From assembly GCA_900317835.1 (NCBI GenBank), contig ONIL01000022.1:44340-108339 (forward strand): a DNA stretch of 64,000 nucleotides, given 5' to 3'. A program made the translations under genes and the position numbers. This DNA comes from an uncultured Prevotellaceae bacterium (lineage in GTDB: Bacteria > Bacteroidota > Bacteroidia > Bacteroidales > Muribaculaceae). Positions 26,429 to 34,377 of this stretch are shown one piece after another (position 1 is the first letter of the stretch; every line of letters starts with the position of its first letter). The notes beneath the pieces are model-generated. The model was not told where the DNA came from. It searched no databases and worked only from the letters and a program-made list of their open reading frames with translations.

Positions 26429-26834
26429 TTATTTCAGTTTGTTGATGTCAATAACTTTGGGATTCTGAGCCTCGTGGGGATGCTCGGGGCCATTGTAAAC
26501 GTGTACGTTCTTCAACAGCTTGGCACCCAGACGGTTCTTGGGCAGCATGCCCTTGATAACTTGCATGTACAGGGGGTGCATACCCTTGCGCAGGTCTTTC
26601 TTCTTCTCGCTCTTGGCCTGAAGCAGTCATCTTGCACTTGTCGGCGTTGATGATGATCACGTTGTCACCGCAGTCAACATGCGGGGTGAAGTTGGGTTTG
26701 TACTTGCCGCGCAGCAATTTTGCCACCTTGGAGCACAAGCGACCCAAGATCTGGTCGGTAGCATCCACTACGACCCATTCCTTTTGTACGGTTTCGGCAT
26801 TTGCCGAAATGGTTTTGTAACTTAAAGTATCCAC
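26429..26834 (-). pseudogene. rplM: 50S ribosomal protein L13, frame broken by an internal deletion
   Basis: The first ~71 residues are normal L13 ([33 protein letters not shown]). At about 26618-26626 the frame changes, and the other frame continues as the normal C-terminal half: [54 protein letters not shown] and a TAA at 26429-26431. The missing block is the most conserved part of L13 (the YxxHTGYPGG segment), about 25 residues. L13 is essential or nearly so in tested bacteria, so this is most likely an assembly gap, not a true null allele. It heads the rplM-rpsI operon with a perfect promoter upstream. Confidence 0.88.
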
Positions 26835-27199
26835 TTTTTTAAATTCCTAATTAATAGTTAGTTAATTGCCCAAACAACACCATGCGGAACGGCCAAATTC
26901 CACACGACATTGCCCTAATGAGCTCAAACTTTGATAATAATCGGCGCGCAAAGGTACTGCTTTTCATTTTCCCCACCAAAATATTTTTCCTTGTAACCCC
27001 CTCAAACCACCCAAAAACCATGTCAAATTATCAATATTTAACAAAGATTAACAGTCGAGGTAGGGCTCTCCGCTCCATTTTGGCCCTTTACACTGCAAAT
27101 TTCCCCTTTTCTCCACCCTCGGATTTGTCTATTTTGCAAGGGTTTTAATAAGTGGAGTTTTTTATATACTTTTGCGAGGTATTCATAATAAGATAAGGT
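26835..27199. other. Divergent intergenic region between rplM and the DUF3267 gene
   Basis: 365 bases without a supported gene. It contains the rplM promoter and leader on the minus strand and a TACTTTTG -7-like box at 27167-27174 for the plus-strand gene at 27200. An open frame across 26882-27148 has no RBS or family resemblance and crosses the promoter, so it is not counted as a gene. Confidence 0.6.
26949..26980 (-). promoter_or_regulatory. Promoter of the rplM-rpsI ribosomal operon
   Basis: On the minus strand TTTG (26977-26980) is followed after exactly 20 bases by TACCTTTG (26949-26956), a complete match to the Bacteroidetes housekeeping promoter. It lies 115 bases before the rplM ATG, leaving a leader of about 110 bases. 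Confidence 0.8.
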
Positions 27200-27742
27200 A
27201 TGGAGAAACGCGAAGTGATTATCGATATGAACAAGGCCAATGGGTTTGCCATAGTCATGCTCGTCGTCGTGGGTGTTGTCTTAGCTGGGCTGTTTCGGCT
27301 CATTTGGGGTCGGTGGACCGATGGCGAGGGTCTGACGGGCAGTGGCATTTTGCTTTTACTGGGGTTGATTGTGGCCATTGTCGTGCATGAGCTCATCCAT
27401 GGTCTCACATGGTCCCTATTTGCGCCCAGGGGGTTGCGCAGCATCAAGTTTGGTATCATGAAGAAGTATTTGAACCCCTACTGCCATTGCAGTGACCCGC
27501 TGCCTCGCAATGGCTACTTGTGGGGTGCCTTGATGCCCGGCATTGTCACGGGCTTGATTCCAGCCATTGTGGCTCTGGCCATCGGTTCTTTTTCATTGCT
27601 CGTTTTTTCGATCATCATGATATCAATGGCTTCGGGCGACCTCATGATCGCCCTATTGGCACTCAAGGAAGATCCTCGCTGCACCATCTACGACCATCCC
27701 ACCGAAGGGGGATTCTATGTCAATGACCAAGAGGAGCAATAA
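27200..27742 (+). CDS. DUF3267 family membrane zinc metalloprotease
   Basis: A 180-residue integral membrane protein with about four hydrophobic helices. The HELIHGLTW segment (about residues 69-77) is an HExxH zinc-binding motif placed at the end of a helix, as in the DUF3267 'putative zincin peptidase' family. The segment GYLWGALMPGIVTGLIP (about 107-123) matches the second conserved region of that family. The substrate is unknown; membrane position suggests intramembrane or membrane-proximal proteolysis (inference). It is a single gene with a -7-like box upstream and an imperfect hairpin (27760-27800) after the stop. Confidence 0.82.
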   Translation: MEKREVIIDMNKANGFAIVMLVVVGVVLAGLFRLIWGRWTDGEGLTGSGILLLLGLIVAIVVHELIHGLTWSLFAPRGLRSIKFGIMKKYLNPYCHCSDPLPRNGYLWGALMPGIVTGLIPAIVALAIGSFSLLVFSIIMISMASGDLMIALLALKEDPRCTIYDHPTEGGFYVNDQEEQ

Positions 27743-27759
27743 ACCCCGCTCACTTAACG

Positions 27760-27800
27760 CTAAGCGGCTGCAAACCTTTCATCGGGTTGCAACCGCTTAG
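27760..27800. terminator. Long imperfect hairpin after the DUF3267 gene
   Basis: CTAAGCGG and CCGCTTAG close a stem that continues inward with TGCAA/TTGCA around a short loop. It lies between convergent genes and lacks a clear T-tract, so it may act in both directions. Confidence 0.55.
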
Positions 27801-27821
27801 TATCATCAACTATAAGTTGGA

Positions 27822-28379
27822 TTACCACAAAAGTAAATCAACCGCGTATGCCTTGAAAAGTCGTGCCGATAAATTGGAATATATCCGATTGATGGCTTCG
27901 CCTCGGGAGGGTGAAACAAGTTTCCCTCTGCTCCCGGCTCGCACATCAATTGGATTTAAATAATGCATAGAGACATTCTTACTCGACGACTCTGTTTCGA
28001 GTACTTGCAGAATAGGATATGTCACAAAGCACATGATCATAGTTGCAAGGATGTCCCACCAATCAAATGTTTGGGATATGGCAACCTCGTAGAAGCACCA
28101 GGCAAAAAAAACCAGAACAAGGATTGTCAACTTGGTATATCGGATGGACTTGTATGTGGCATAGAAAGAGAAGGCCGCGGCCGGAACCGCAACGATGTTA
28201 CCGATGGTATCGGCCAAATGCCAGTCATTTATATGATTCGAATAGATAAAAGGTCTATAAGTGAAAGCCAGAAGGAGACCGAGCACGAAACAAATCAATG
28301 CCCAATAGAAATACATCAACCTTCTTTTATCGCTTTGCTCAATAGGAGAGTCTAAGAAAACAAAATTGCGAATACTCAT
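27822..28379 (-). CDS. Unknown membrane protein, 185 residues
   Basis: No family recognised. Residues about 20-140 contain four strongly hydrophobic segments (for example LMYFYWALICFVLGLLLAF and ILVLVFFAWCFYEVAI), predicting a small polytopic inner-membrane protein. The C-terminal ~45 residues are polar and basic, probably cytoplasmic. Base composition is richer in A/T than the flanking core genes. A -7-like box is present upstream on the minus strand (28419-28426). It is the first of three unrelated small genes in an AT-rich patch ending at the RAYT gene, suggesting an acquired or fast-evolving region. Confidence 0.6.
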   Translation of the reverse strand: MSIRNFVFLDSPIEQSDKRRLMYFYWALICFVLGLLLAFTYRPFIYSNHINDWHLADTIGNIVAVPAAAFSFYATYKSIRYTKLTILVLVFFAWCFYEVAISQTFDWWDILATMIMCFVTYPILQVLETESSSKNVSMHYLNPIDVRAGSRGKLVSPSRGEAINRIYSNLSARLFKAYAVDLLLW

Positions 28380-28418
28380 CGTTCTGCTAAATTCCGATTC
28401 ATCTTTCTGTCAATGGTG

Positions 28419-28426
28419 CAAAGGTA
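28419..28426 (-). promoter_or_regulatory. Putative -7 box of the membrane protein gene at 27822
   Basis: The minus strand reads TACCTTTG, 40 bases before the start. A TTTG follows upstream but with only a 12-base gap, so the promoter is incomplete by consensus. Confidence 0.4.
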
Positions 28427-28477
28427 GCGATTGTTTCGCAAAACACTTCATTTTCTTTTAGATTTCGGTGATTAATC

Positions 28478-28557
28478 GTTCATGAGGCGCTTGTACTCGT
28501 CCTGCACTTTTATAATTCTGATATAAGTTGCTCAACCGCTTGTGGCTATAAAAGACG
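28478..28557. repeat. Copy A of an ~80-base direct repeat
   Basis: Matches the copy at 29188-29266 at 63 of 80 positions in a hand alignment with one gap, in the same orientation. It lies 20 bases past the stop of the minus-strand gene at 28578. Shared cores include CTCGTCCT and TATAAGTT. On the minus strand both copies encode the same short phrase, AVE(E/Q)LI-x-x-L followed by a stop, with another stop just before it, so they look like decayed gene ends. Confidence 0.7.
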
Positions 28558-28577
28558 TCAGGATTATGCACAAATGA

Positions 28578-29045
28578 TTATAAACTCAATCGATTCTTTA
28601 ATTGTTCAACAACATTTTCTGCATTCTCCAAGTCGTTACCGATGGGTACTTCAATAGTTTTAATGTCTTTGTCAGATAAAGTTAAAACCAAATGATACTC
28701 TTTATCCATATAAGGAACTTGTGCATTGTAGAATGACGCATCAGCTATGCAATCTCTCATAATCGATTTACCCTCAACAATTATTACCTCCTCATAGACT
28801 AAAACAACAGAATTGAGGTCGTTGGCTCTTATGCTGTCAAGAACAAGAATTTCTTCGGGTTCACCATGAATTGCAATATAATCATCAACAGTTGTTGCTC
28901 TATGAGAAATTTCCTTGTCCCACTCACCACCTTTAGTTTTGTGGTTTACAAATAGTGCAAACAAAACAAGCACAACAATTATAGACACAACTAAAATGCC
29001 TAATGTTTCAAGAGGCACATGATTTTGTAGTAGAACCATATCCAT
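28578..29045 (-). CDS. Unknown single-pass membrane protein, 155 residues
   Basis: No family recognised. One N-terminal membrane helix (about residues 13-33, LGILVVSIIVVLVLFALFV) is followed by a soluble domain of ~120 residues with alternating beta-like segments (VVLVYEEVIIVEG, YHLVLTLSDKDIKTIEVPI) and a C-terminal helix (ENAENVVEQLKNRL). The topology suggests an anchored domain facing the cytoplasm or periplasm. The sequence is AT-rich. The 3' side carries copy A of a direct repeat whose other copy lies 3' of the next gene upstream, hinting that the genes share an ancestor module or insertion history. Confidence 0.6.
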   Translation of the reverse strand: MDMVLLQNHVPLETLGILVVSIIVVLVLFALFVNHKTKGGEWDKEISHRATTVDDYIAIHGEPEEILVLDSIRANDLNSVVLVYEEVIIVEGKSIMRDCIADASFYNAQVPYMDKEYHLVLTLSDKDIKTIEVPIGNDLENAENVVEQLKNRLSL

Positions 29046-29187
29046 ATAATTAATTTATTAATTCTTATTATTAGACTATTATTTTCTACTTTCGTTTATT
29101 CTTGGGTGATTATTGACTTCGTCTTCAATGCTCACGCTCGGCAATTTTCATGTGAGCATGACATTGCGCTCTCTTACTCGCATTGGT

Positions 29188-29266
29188 GTTCATGAGACGC
29201 TGGCGCTCGTCCTAACTGTTATAATTTTGGTATAAGTTCTTCAACCGCCTATGCCTTTAAACGACG
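29188..29266. repeat. Copy B of the ~80-base direct repeat
   Basis: Second copy of the element at 28478-28557, immediately past the stop of the lipoprotein gene at 29270. A shorter, weaker resemblance (about 25 bases around 29997-30022) sits just past the stop of the RAYT gene, again at a 3' end. Confidence 0.7.
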
Positions 29267-29269
29267 AGC

Positions 29270-29776
29270 CTATTCAATACGTTCAAAGCTGTCAAAATCA
29301 TTCTGTTCAAATCGGAAAACAAAATGATAATCATCAGATTCATCCCACATGAACACCCAGATTTCTCTATAACTATACTCGTCGGTAGTTGCTATTAATG
29401 GGTCAACTTTTATGATCCAATTGTGCTGATCCAAATTGCACGTGACTGTATAAAATGAACCATAATAGGACAAATCGTCCACATCGATATAATCGTCTGT
29501 TGTGGGAGAATAACGGCAATTAGTGTGTGCTGGTGGTGTGGGCATCGACGAGTCAAATATTTTTGAAATATAGAACTGGTCATTCGCACATTCAAATTCA
29601 AATACACCTCCATCAACTGGAACCTGAAATGATTTTTTGCAGATCTTTTTGTTCCACTGAGGTCTTTCCTCATAAGAAGCATAACCAGGTAGTGGGCTTG
29701 AAACAAGGAGTGAGCAAGAAGAAAGGAAAGTGATGGCCACTACTAATAAGGCAGATATGTGTATGTGAGTTTTCAT
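29270..29776 (-). CDS. Lipoprotein with a BACON-like domain
   Basis: A 168-residue lipoprotein; the signal is KTHIHISALLVVAITFLSSC with the lipobox Cys. The mature part follows the beta-sandwich pattern seen in BACON and similar Ig-like domains of Bacteroidetes surface proteins: FQVPVDGGVFEFEC, then NWIIKVDP, then YREIWVFMW and a last strand HFVFRFEQND. The assignment rests on pattern only. ATG 29776 was chosen because upstream in-frame codons would spoil the signal peptide. Function is unknown; BACON domains are often linked to mucin or carbohydrate contact. A direct-repeat copy lies just after the stop. Confidence 0.65.
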   Translation of the reverse strand: MKTHIHISALLVVAITFLSSCSLLVSSPLPGYASYEERPQWNKKICKKSFQVPVDGGVFEFECANDQFYISKIFDSSMPTPPAHTNCRYSPTTDDYIDVDDLSYYGSFYTVTCNLDQHNWIIKVDPLIATTDEYSYREIWVFMWDESDDYHFVFRFEQNDFDSFERIE

Positions 29777-30025
29777 AATTTTTGTTATTTGTGTCCGGTT
29801 CAATTCTATAAGAAAAGGACTGGTTAAACATTATCTTTATCTGCTTATTAGATGCGCAATTGCGCAAAAGGTTAAATGACGTTCAGCTCACAATAGACTA
29901 ACGCAATGATTTAATAGACAAATGCGGCCACAATACAAATAGTGCATGTGTATGTCATTTTAATGGCCAGCTTCCTTGTGTTTAGTATTAGATTGGCATC
30001 ACGAGGCGTTGGTGCTCGGACTTGG

Positions 30026-30985
30026 TCACAATGAGCAGATGAGGGCCGCCAGGTCATTAAGTTGGTTGCACTGGTCGCGGGTGATGGTGCGGCGGTCGCT
30101 ATGGTAAGGCCAGGGAGCGACAAGTAGTACTTGCCCGCTGGCGCAGGCGTCAAACATCTCTCCGCCGGGTTTCCACATGGGCGAGAATCCGTTTTCAAGT
30201 ATTAGAATGAACGGAAAGCCCGAGGCCTGAACCATATCGATGACGGATTTCTCGCCTGGGCTGATGCGGGGCGAGACCATGACGGCGCCCCGTTGTGCCA
30301 TCATCAGGTGGCGGGTGGTGGTGCGTTCTATTTCTTCCTTGCTCAATTTTCTTGAGCATTTTACTGCTACCTTATTCGGGCTGTTAAGCAGAAAAAGGTT
30401 GCCCATGACCGTGACGCTCTTGTCACCGATGATGATGTCTTGTTGTGTTTTGAAAAATTCAGGTTTGTTGCGTTTGGTCCACAGGCGGCGCGGGTTGTCT
30501 TGCAGGTACTGGAACATCTTGTTGAGCTGGCCTCGGCCTTGCAGGATGCGGTCGTTGTAGCCTTCTTCCCAGAGGGGTGACAACGACATTTCTTTGGCGA
30601 CCCTGTTGCAGCCCACCTTGAAGCCGTTGATCACGTGACCTAGGTGGCGTGGTAGCTGCTCGGTCACGTGGATGATGCCGTGCAGGTGATCGGGCATCAG
30701 TTGCACGGCAAGTAGCCTGACCTGGGGATAGTGTTGGGGAATCTCGCGCCAGCACTGGGCAATTTGCTCACCCAGTGGAGATGGCTTGAACCAGGGCTGC
30801 TGGTGACTGTCGTCAGAGCCACAAACAGCGCCCAATAGCGGGCGCCTGTCCTTGATGACGAGAGTGATTATGTAGATGCATGGCAACTGGTAGTCGTGAT
30901 GGTCGTGCCGTCGCTTCATCGACTGGTGCCGCCCCAGGTCAGGGTGGGCGGCGAGCCACCGCTGCTTGTTCTCGCTCAATGGCAT
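30026..30985 (-). CDS. REP-associated tyrosine transposase (RAYT) with an extra C-terminal domain
   Basis: A Y1 transposase-like protein of 319 residues. The HUH motif is MPDHLHGII (His 100 and His 102) and the candidate catalytic Tyr is Y143 in GYNDRI, followed by YLQDNPRR, the typical RAYT arrangement. RAYTs cleave single-stranded REP hairpins and are usually single-copy and domesticated. Residues from about 205 on form a second domain not found in E. coli TnpA-REP: GAVMVSPRISPGEKS, then ILILENGFSPMWKPGGEMF, DACASGQVLLVAPWP and ITRDQCNQLNDLA. This reads like a Rossmann-type DprA/SLOG-related fold (inference). REP-like hairpins lie directly upstream of the gene at 31005-31098. Confidence 0.82.
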   Translation of the reverse strand: MPLSENKQRWLAAHPDLGRHQSMKRRHDHHDYQLPCIYIITLVIKDRRPLLGAVCGSDDSHQQPWFKPSPLGEQIAQCWREIPQHYPQVRLLAVQLMPDHLHGIIHVTEQLPRHLGHVINGFKVGCNRVAKEMSLSPLWEEGYNDRILQGRGQLNKMFQYLQDNPRRLWTKRNKPEFFKTQQDIIIGDKSVTVMGNLFLLNSPNKVAVKCSRKLSKEEIERTTTRHLMMAQRGAVMVSPRISPGEKSVIDMVQASGFPFILILENGFSPMWKPGGEMFDACASGQVLLVAPWPYHSDRRTITRDQCNQLNDLAALICSL

Positions 30986-31004
30986 GGTCGTGGTTCTCAA
31001 TTAA

Positions 31005-31098
31005 CCGGGGCAGAGCCCCGGCCCACGGGACAGGCTGCATGGCGCCTTGCGGGGCGAGTTGCGGTCGTCGTGTCTCGTGGGCCAGGGCTCTGCCCTGG
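31005..31098. repeat. REP-like hairpin pair (BIME-like) beside the RAYT gene
   Basis: Two related palindromes in opposite orientation: CCGGGGC-AGA-GCCCCGG (31005-31021), followed by CCCACGGGAC, and CCAGGGC-TCT-GCCCTGG (31082-31098), preceded by GTCTCGTGGG. In the inverted reading, both units are CC(G/A)GGGCAGAGCCC(C/T)GG followed by CCCACG(G/A)GAC. About 40 bases separate them. A hairpin plus a conserved short tail, paired head-to-head next to a RAYT gene, is the expected layout of REP/BIME elements. Confidence 0.75.
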
Positions 31099-31107
31099 TG
31101 AGTGATA

Positions 31108-33168
31108 TTACTTCTCGACGCGGATGCGGGCATCAACGGCGGTGACGTGGTCACTGTCGGCCAGCAGCGGGTTGATGTCCATCTCCTTGATTTCGGGAGC
31201 GTAGTGCAGCATGGTCGAGAGGCGCATGATGATCTTGACGTACAGCTCCTCGTTCAGGCCCTTCTTGCCGCGTGTACCTTGGATGATCTTGTAACCCTTG
31301 AGGGAGCGTACCATGTGCTCGGCCTCGGGCTGCGATAGCGGTGCCAGGCCAAACTGAACATCCTTCAGTACCTCTACGAAGATGCCGCCCAATCCGCACA
31401 GCACGTTGTGACCGAAGTTGGTCTCGTACTTGGCTCCGATGAACAACTCGGTGCCGCTGATCATCTTCTGAATCATCACGGCAGTGGCATCGGGGATATG
31501 CATCATGCGGTCAAACTCGGCAATGAGCTGTGCGTCGTCCTTGACGTTCAGTGTCACGCCGCCCACGTCACTCTTGTGCACGGGGCCAACAACCTTGACC
31601 ACGATGGGATAGCCCATCTCGCGGGCTGCGGCAACGAGCTCGTCACGGTTAGCCGATACCTTCTCGGGAACCACGGGAATAGCAGCAGCCTGCAGCAGAG
31701 CGCGCACTTGGTCGGGCGCGATATAGCCGTCTTCCTTGATGCCGTCGATGATGGCTCGCACGGCCTTGACATCCACCTCGGGGCACAGGTTGTCGGCGCT
31801 GGCGGGCTTGGGCGTGTCGGCGACACGGATGAGCGCTTCGGCCAGAGCCACCTCGTCGGCGAAGTTCACATGACCCTTGTCAATAAATTCCTTCACCTCG
31901 CGGCCGGCAATGTTCAGACACGGCAGCACGGGGAAGATGGGCTTCTTGCAGGTGAGCATCTTCTCGTGCAGGACGTTGTAGGCGTCGTCACAGGGCACCA
32001 GACCCGGAGTACCGAAGATCACCACGATGGCGTCCACGTTGTCGTAGCGCTTCTCGCAGTAGTCGATGCAGATGCCCAGATGCTCGGGAGTACCTGTGGC
32101 CAGGAAGTCGATGGGGTTGGCTACCGATGAACCGGGATAAAGCTGAGCCTTCAATTCCTCACCAATCTTGGCGTCGAGCATGGGCACATTCATGCCACCC
32201 TTGCTCAGTGCGTCGGTCAGCATCACGCCAGGACCGCCGGCGTGGGTGACGATGGCGACATTGCGGCCAGCCATCTCGGGCAACGTGAGCACGCAACCGA
32301 TGGTGGTCAGCTGATCGCGCGAGTAGCAGCGTACGATGCCGGCCTTGCGGAATAAGGCGTCAACGGCGGTGTCGCTCGATGCGATAGCGCCGGTGTGGCT
32401 AGATGCGGCACGGCTACCGCTCTCACTCGAACCCGACTTCACGGCTGCGATGCGGCAACCCTTGCTGATGAGCGAGCGGGCATGCTTCAGCAGGCGCTCG
32501 GGGTGTGAAATATTCTCGATATAGAGCAGCTTGACCTTAGAGTCGCGCTCGGGATCAAAATGTTCGTCCATGTACTGGAGCACGTCCTCGATGCCGATTT
32601 GCTTACCGTTGCCGATCGACCAAACACTGTTGAATTGCAAGCCCTTGCTCACGCCCGAGTCGATGATGAACACGGCTGTCGCACCCGAACCGCTGATGAA
32701 GTCGGCTCCCTTGGGGCTGAGCGCGGGAATGGGAAGGGTGAACACGCTGTGGTGGTTGGTAGTCAACAGGCCGATGCAGTTGGGGCCAATCAGGGCTGCG
32801 CCATATTTCTCGCAGGTGTCCAGAATGTGTTGCTCGAGTAAGGCTCCCTCGTGGGTCTCCTCACCGAAGCCTGCGCTGATGATGATGAACGCGCGCACGC
32901 CCTTGTGTTCAGTCAGGTAATCAACATACTCGGGGCAGTACTTCGCTGCCACTACCAGGATAGCCAGGTCGGCATTGGGCAGGTCCTTCATGTCGTGGTG
33001 GGCCTGGATGCCTTGTACCACGTCCTCCTTGGGGTTGAGGACATAGAGGTCACCTTTAAAACCGCCCTGTTTCAGGTTGCGCACGATAGCGCCACCAGGC
33101 TTCTGCTCGTTGTTGCTGCCGCCAATGACGACAATGCTCTTTGGATTCAGTAATTGCTGGTTAATCAT
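31108..33168 (-). CDS. ADP-forming acetyl/acyl-CoA synthetase (alpha-beta fusion)
   Basis: A NDP-forming acyl-CoA synthetase, 686 residues, that converts acetyl-CoA (or another acyl-CoA) plus ADP and phosphate to acid, CoA and ATP. This is an energy-conserving step in anaerobic fermentation. Domain order is CoA-binding (about 1-125; VVIGGSNNEQKPGG), succinyl-CoA synthetase-like (about 150-440) with the phosphohistidine His 258 in ASSHTGAIA, and a C-terminal ATP-grasp domain (about 470-686) with YPIVVKVVGPVHKSDVGGV. It is transcribed alone. The acyl substrate cannot be read from the sequence. Confidence 0.92.
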   Translation of the reverse strand: MINQQLLNPKSIVVIGGSNNEQKPGGAIVRNLKQGGFKGDLYVLNPKEDVVQGIQAHHDMKDLPNADLAILVVAAKYCPEYVDYLTEHKGVRAFIIISAGFGEETHEGALLEQHILDTCEKYGAALIGPNCIGLLTTNHHSVFTLPIPALSPKGADFISGSGATAVFIIDSGVSKGLQFNSVWSIGNGKQIGIEDVLQYMDEHFDPERDSKVKLLYIENISHPERLLKHARSLISKGCRIAAVKSGSSESGSRAASSHTGAIASSDTAVDALFRKAGIVRCYSRDQLTTIGCVLTLPEMAGRNVAIVTHAGGPGVMLTDALSKGGMNVPMLDAKIGEELKAQLYPGSSVANPIDFLATGTPEHLGICIDYCEKRYDNVDAIVVIFGTPGLVPCDDAYNVLHEKMLTCKKPIFPVLPCLNIAGREVKEFIDKGHVNFADEVALAEALIRVADTPKPASADNLCPEVDVKAVRAIIDGIKEDGYIAPDQVRALLQAAAIPVVPEKVSANRDELVAAAREMGYPIVVKVVGPVHKSDVGGVTLNVKDDAQLIAEFDRMMHIPDATAVMIQKMISGTELFIGAKYETNFGHNVLCGLGGIFVEVLKDVQFGLAPLSQPEAEHMVRSLKGYKIIQGTRGKKGLNEELYVKIIMRLSTMLHYAPEIKEMDINPLLADSDHVTAVDARIRVEK

Positions 33169-33216
33169 TTAGATAATGTGTACAAAGGTTATTGTCAATA
33201 AGTTAATTTCGTGTCG

Positions 33217-33224
33217 CAAAGGTA
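33217..33224 (-). promoter_or_regulatory. Putative -7 box of the acyl-CoA synthetase gene
   Basis: The minus strand reads TACCTTTG, 49 bases before the start. No TTTG at the expected spacing. Confidence 0.4.
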
Positions 33225-33299
33225 GTAAAAATAATCCAATCCCTGTGACCCGATATCGATAATTCAGACTATTAGAGGCCTTTCTTGTCTTGCCGACGC

Positions 33300-34310
33300 T
33301 TAGAACTGATTTTCGACTATCTCGGTCAGGACATCCTTCAACTCCATTCCGGCGGCGCGCACCTGCTGTGGGATAAAGCTGGTGACGGTCATGCCTGGAG
33401 TGGTGTTGATTTCCAGCAGGTTGATGTGGTCGGTGCCGTCAGGGTTCTTGGTGATAATGTAATCGATGCGGATGATGCCGTTACAATGCAGGATCTTATA
33501 GATGCGCATGGTCTCGGCCTGCAGGGCGGCGGTCAGTTCGTCGCTGATTCGCGCAGGAGTGATTTCATCGACCTGGCCATTGTACTTGGCGTCGTAGTCA
33601 AAGAACTCGTTATCGGTCACCACTTCGGTCACGGGGAACACGACCGACCTCTTGCGGGTCTTGTAGCAGCCCACGGTAACCTCGGTGCCGTCAAGGAAGC
33701 GTTCGATCATCACGTTGGCGCATTGCTTGAATGCGAATTCCAGTGCTTGGGCTAACTGGTCGCGGCTCTTGACCTTGGTCACGCCAAAACTTGACCCGTC
33801 GGCGGCGGGTTTCACGAAGCAGGGCATGCCCAGGTACTGCTCAATCTTTTCCTCAGTCCAGTCATGGTCCACTCCGCGACGCAGCAGGATGCTGTCAGGC
33901 ACATTGACACCGAAAGCGCGCAAATAGTTGTTCAGCGCGAACTTGTGGAATGTCAACGCCTCGACCAGCACGTTGCAGGTTGAATAGGGAAGGTTAATGA
34001 GGTCAAAGTAGCCTTGCAGCACACCGTCCTCGCCAGGGGTGCCGTGAATGGTGATATAGGCGTAGTCAAAGCGAATCTTCTCGCCATCCTTGATGAACGA
34101 GAAATCGTTCTTGTCGATTTGAGGTTGGTTGTCATCGCTCAGGTTCACGTGCCAGTCCTGGCCCCTCAACACGACGATATAGACGTTGTAACGGTCGTGG
34201 TCAAATGCCGAGTAGATACCCTGAGCCGAACGAAGCGATACCTCGTGCTCAGACGAGTCGCCACCACACACGATGGCTATAGTCCTCTTGGTTGTATTAT
34301 TCATTGTCAT
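33300..34310 (-). CDS. ddl: D-alanine--D-alanine ligase
   Basis: ATP-grasp ligase producing D-Ala-D-Ala for the peptidoglycan stem. From ATG 34310 the protein is 336 residues. Family marks are the N-terminal IAIVCGGDSSEHEVSLRSAQ, YITIHGTPGEDGVLQGYFDL, MPCFVKPAADGSSFGVTKV, the EVTVGCY strand, and the C-terminal RIDYIIT with LEINTTPGMT. An earlier in-frame start would add 36 residues that are not ligase-like and would cover the promoter region, so 34310 (or ATG 34304) is preferred. It is divergent from murF, whose product uses D-Ala-D-Ala, an instructive pairing. Confidence 0.95.
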   Translation of the reverse strand: MTMNNTTKRTIAIVCGGDSSEHEVSLRSAQGIYSAFDHDRYNVYIVVLRGQDWHVNLSDDNQPQIDKNDFSFIKDGEKIRFDYAYITIHGTPGEDGVLQGYFDLINLPYSTCNVLVEALTFHKFALNNYLRAFGVNVPDSILLRRGVDHDWTEEKIEQYLGMPCFVKPAADGSSFGVTKVKSRDQLAQALEFAFKQCANVMIERFLDGTEVTVGCYKTRKRSVVFPVTEVVTDNEFFDYDAKYNGQVDEITPARISDELTAALQAETMRIYKILHCNGIIRIDYIITKNPDGTDHINLLEINTTPGMTVTSFIPQQVRAAGMELKDVLTEIVENQF

Positions 34311-34346
34311 TCGTTGATAATTGCGCACACATTTAAAAATCGGGTG

Positions 34347-34354
34347 CAAAATTA
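34347..34354 (-). promoter_or_regulatory. Putative -7 box of ddl
   Basis: The minus strand reads TAATTTTG, a full TAnnTTTG match, 36 bases before ATG 34310. It supports the short ddl start. No -33 element is evident. Confidence 0.4.
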
Positions 34355-34377
34355 AATAAAAAAGCGGATTTTTTGTG

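Noticed and set aside
26882-27148. Plus-strand ORF in the rplM/DUF3267 gap
   Set aside because: It runs across the rplM promoter, lacks a recognisable start region, and shows no domain or signal peptide.
30960-31110. Inverted repeats as ends of a classical insertion sequence
   Set aside because: The palindromes lie on only one side of the transposase gene and are hairpins with loops, matching REP elements rather than terminal inverted repeats.
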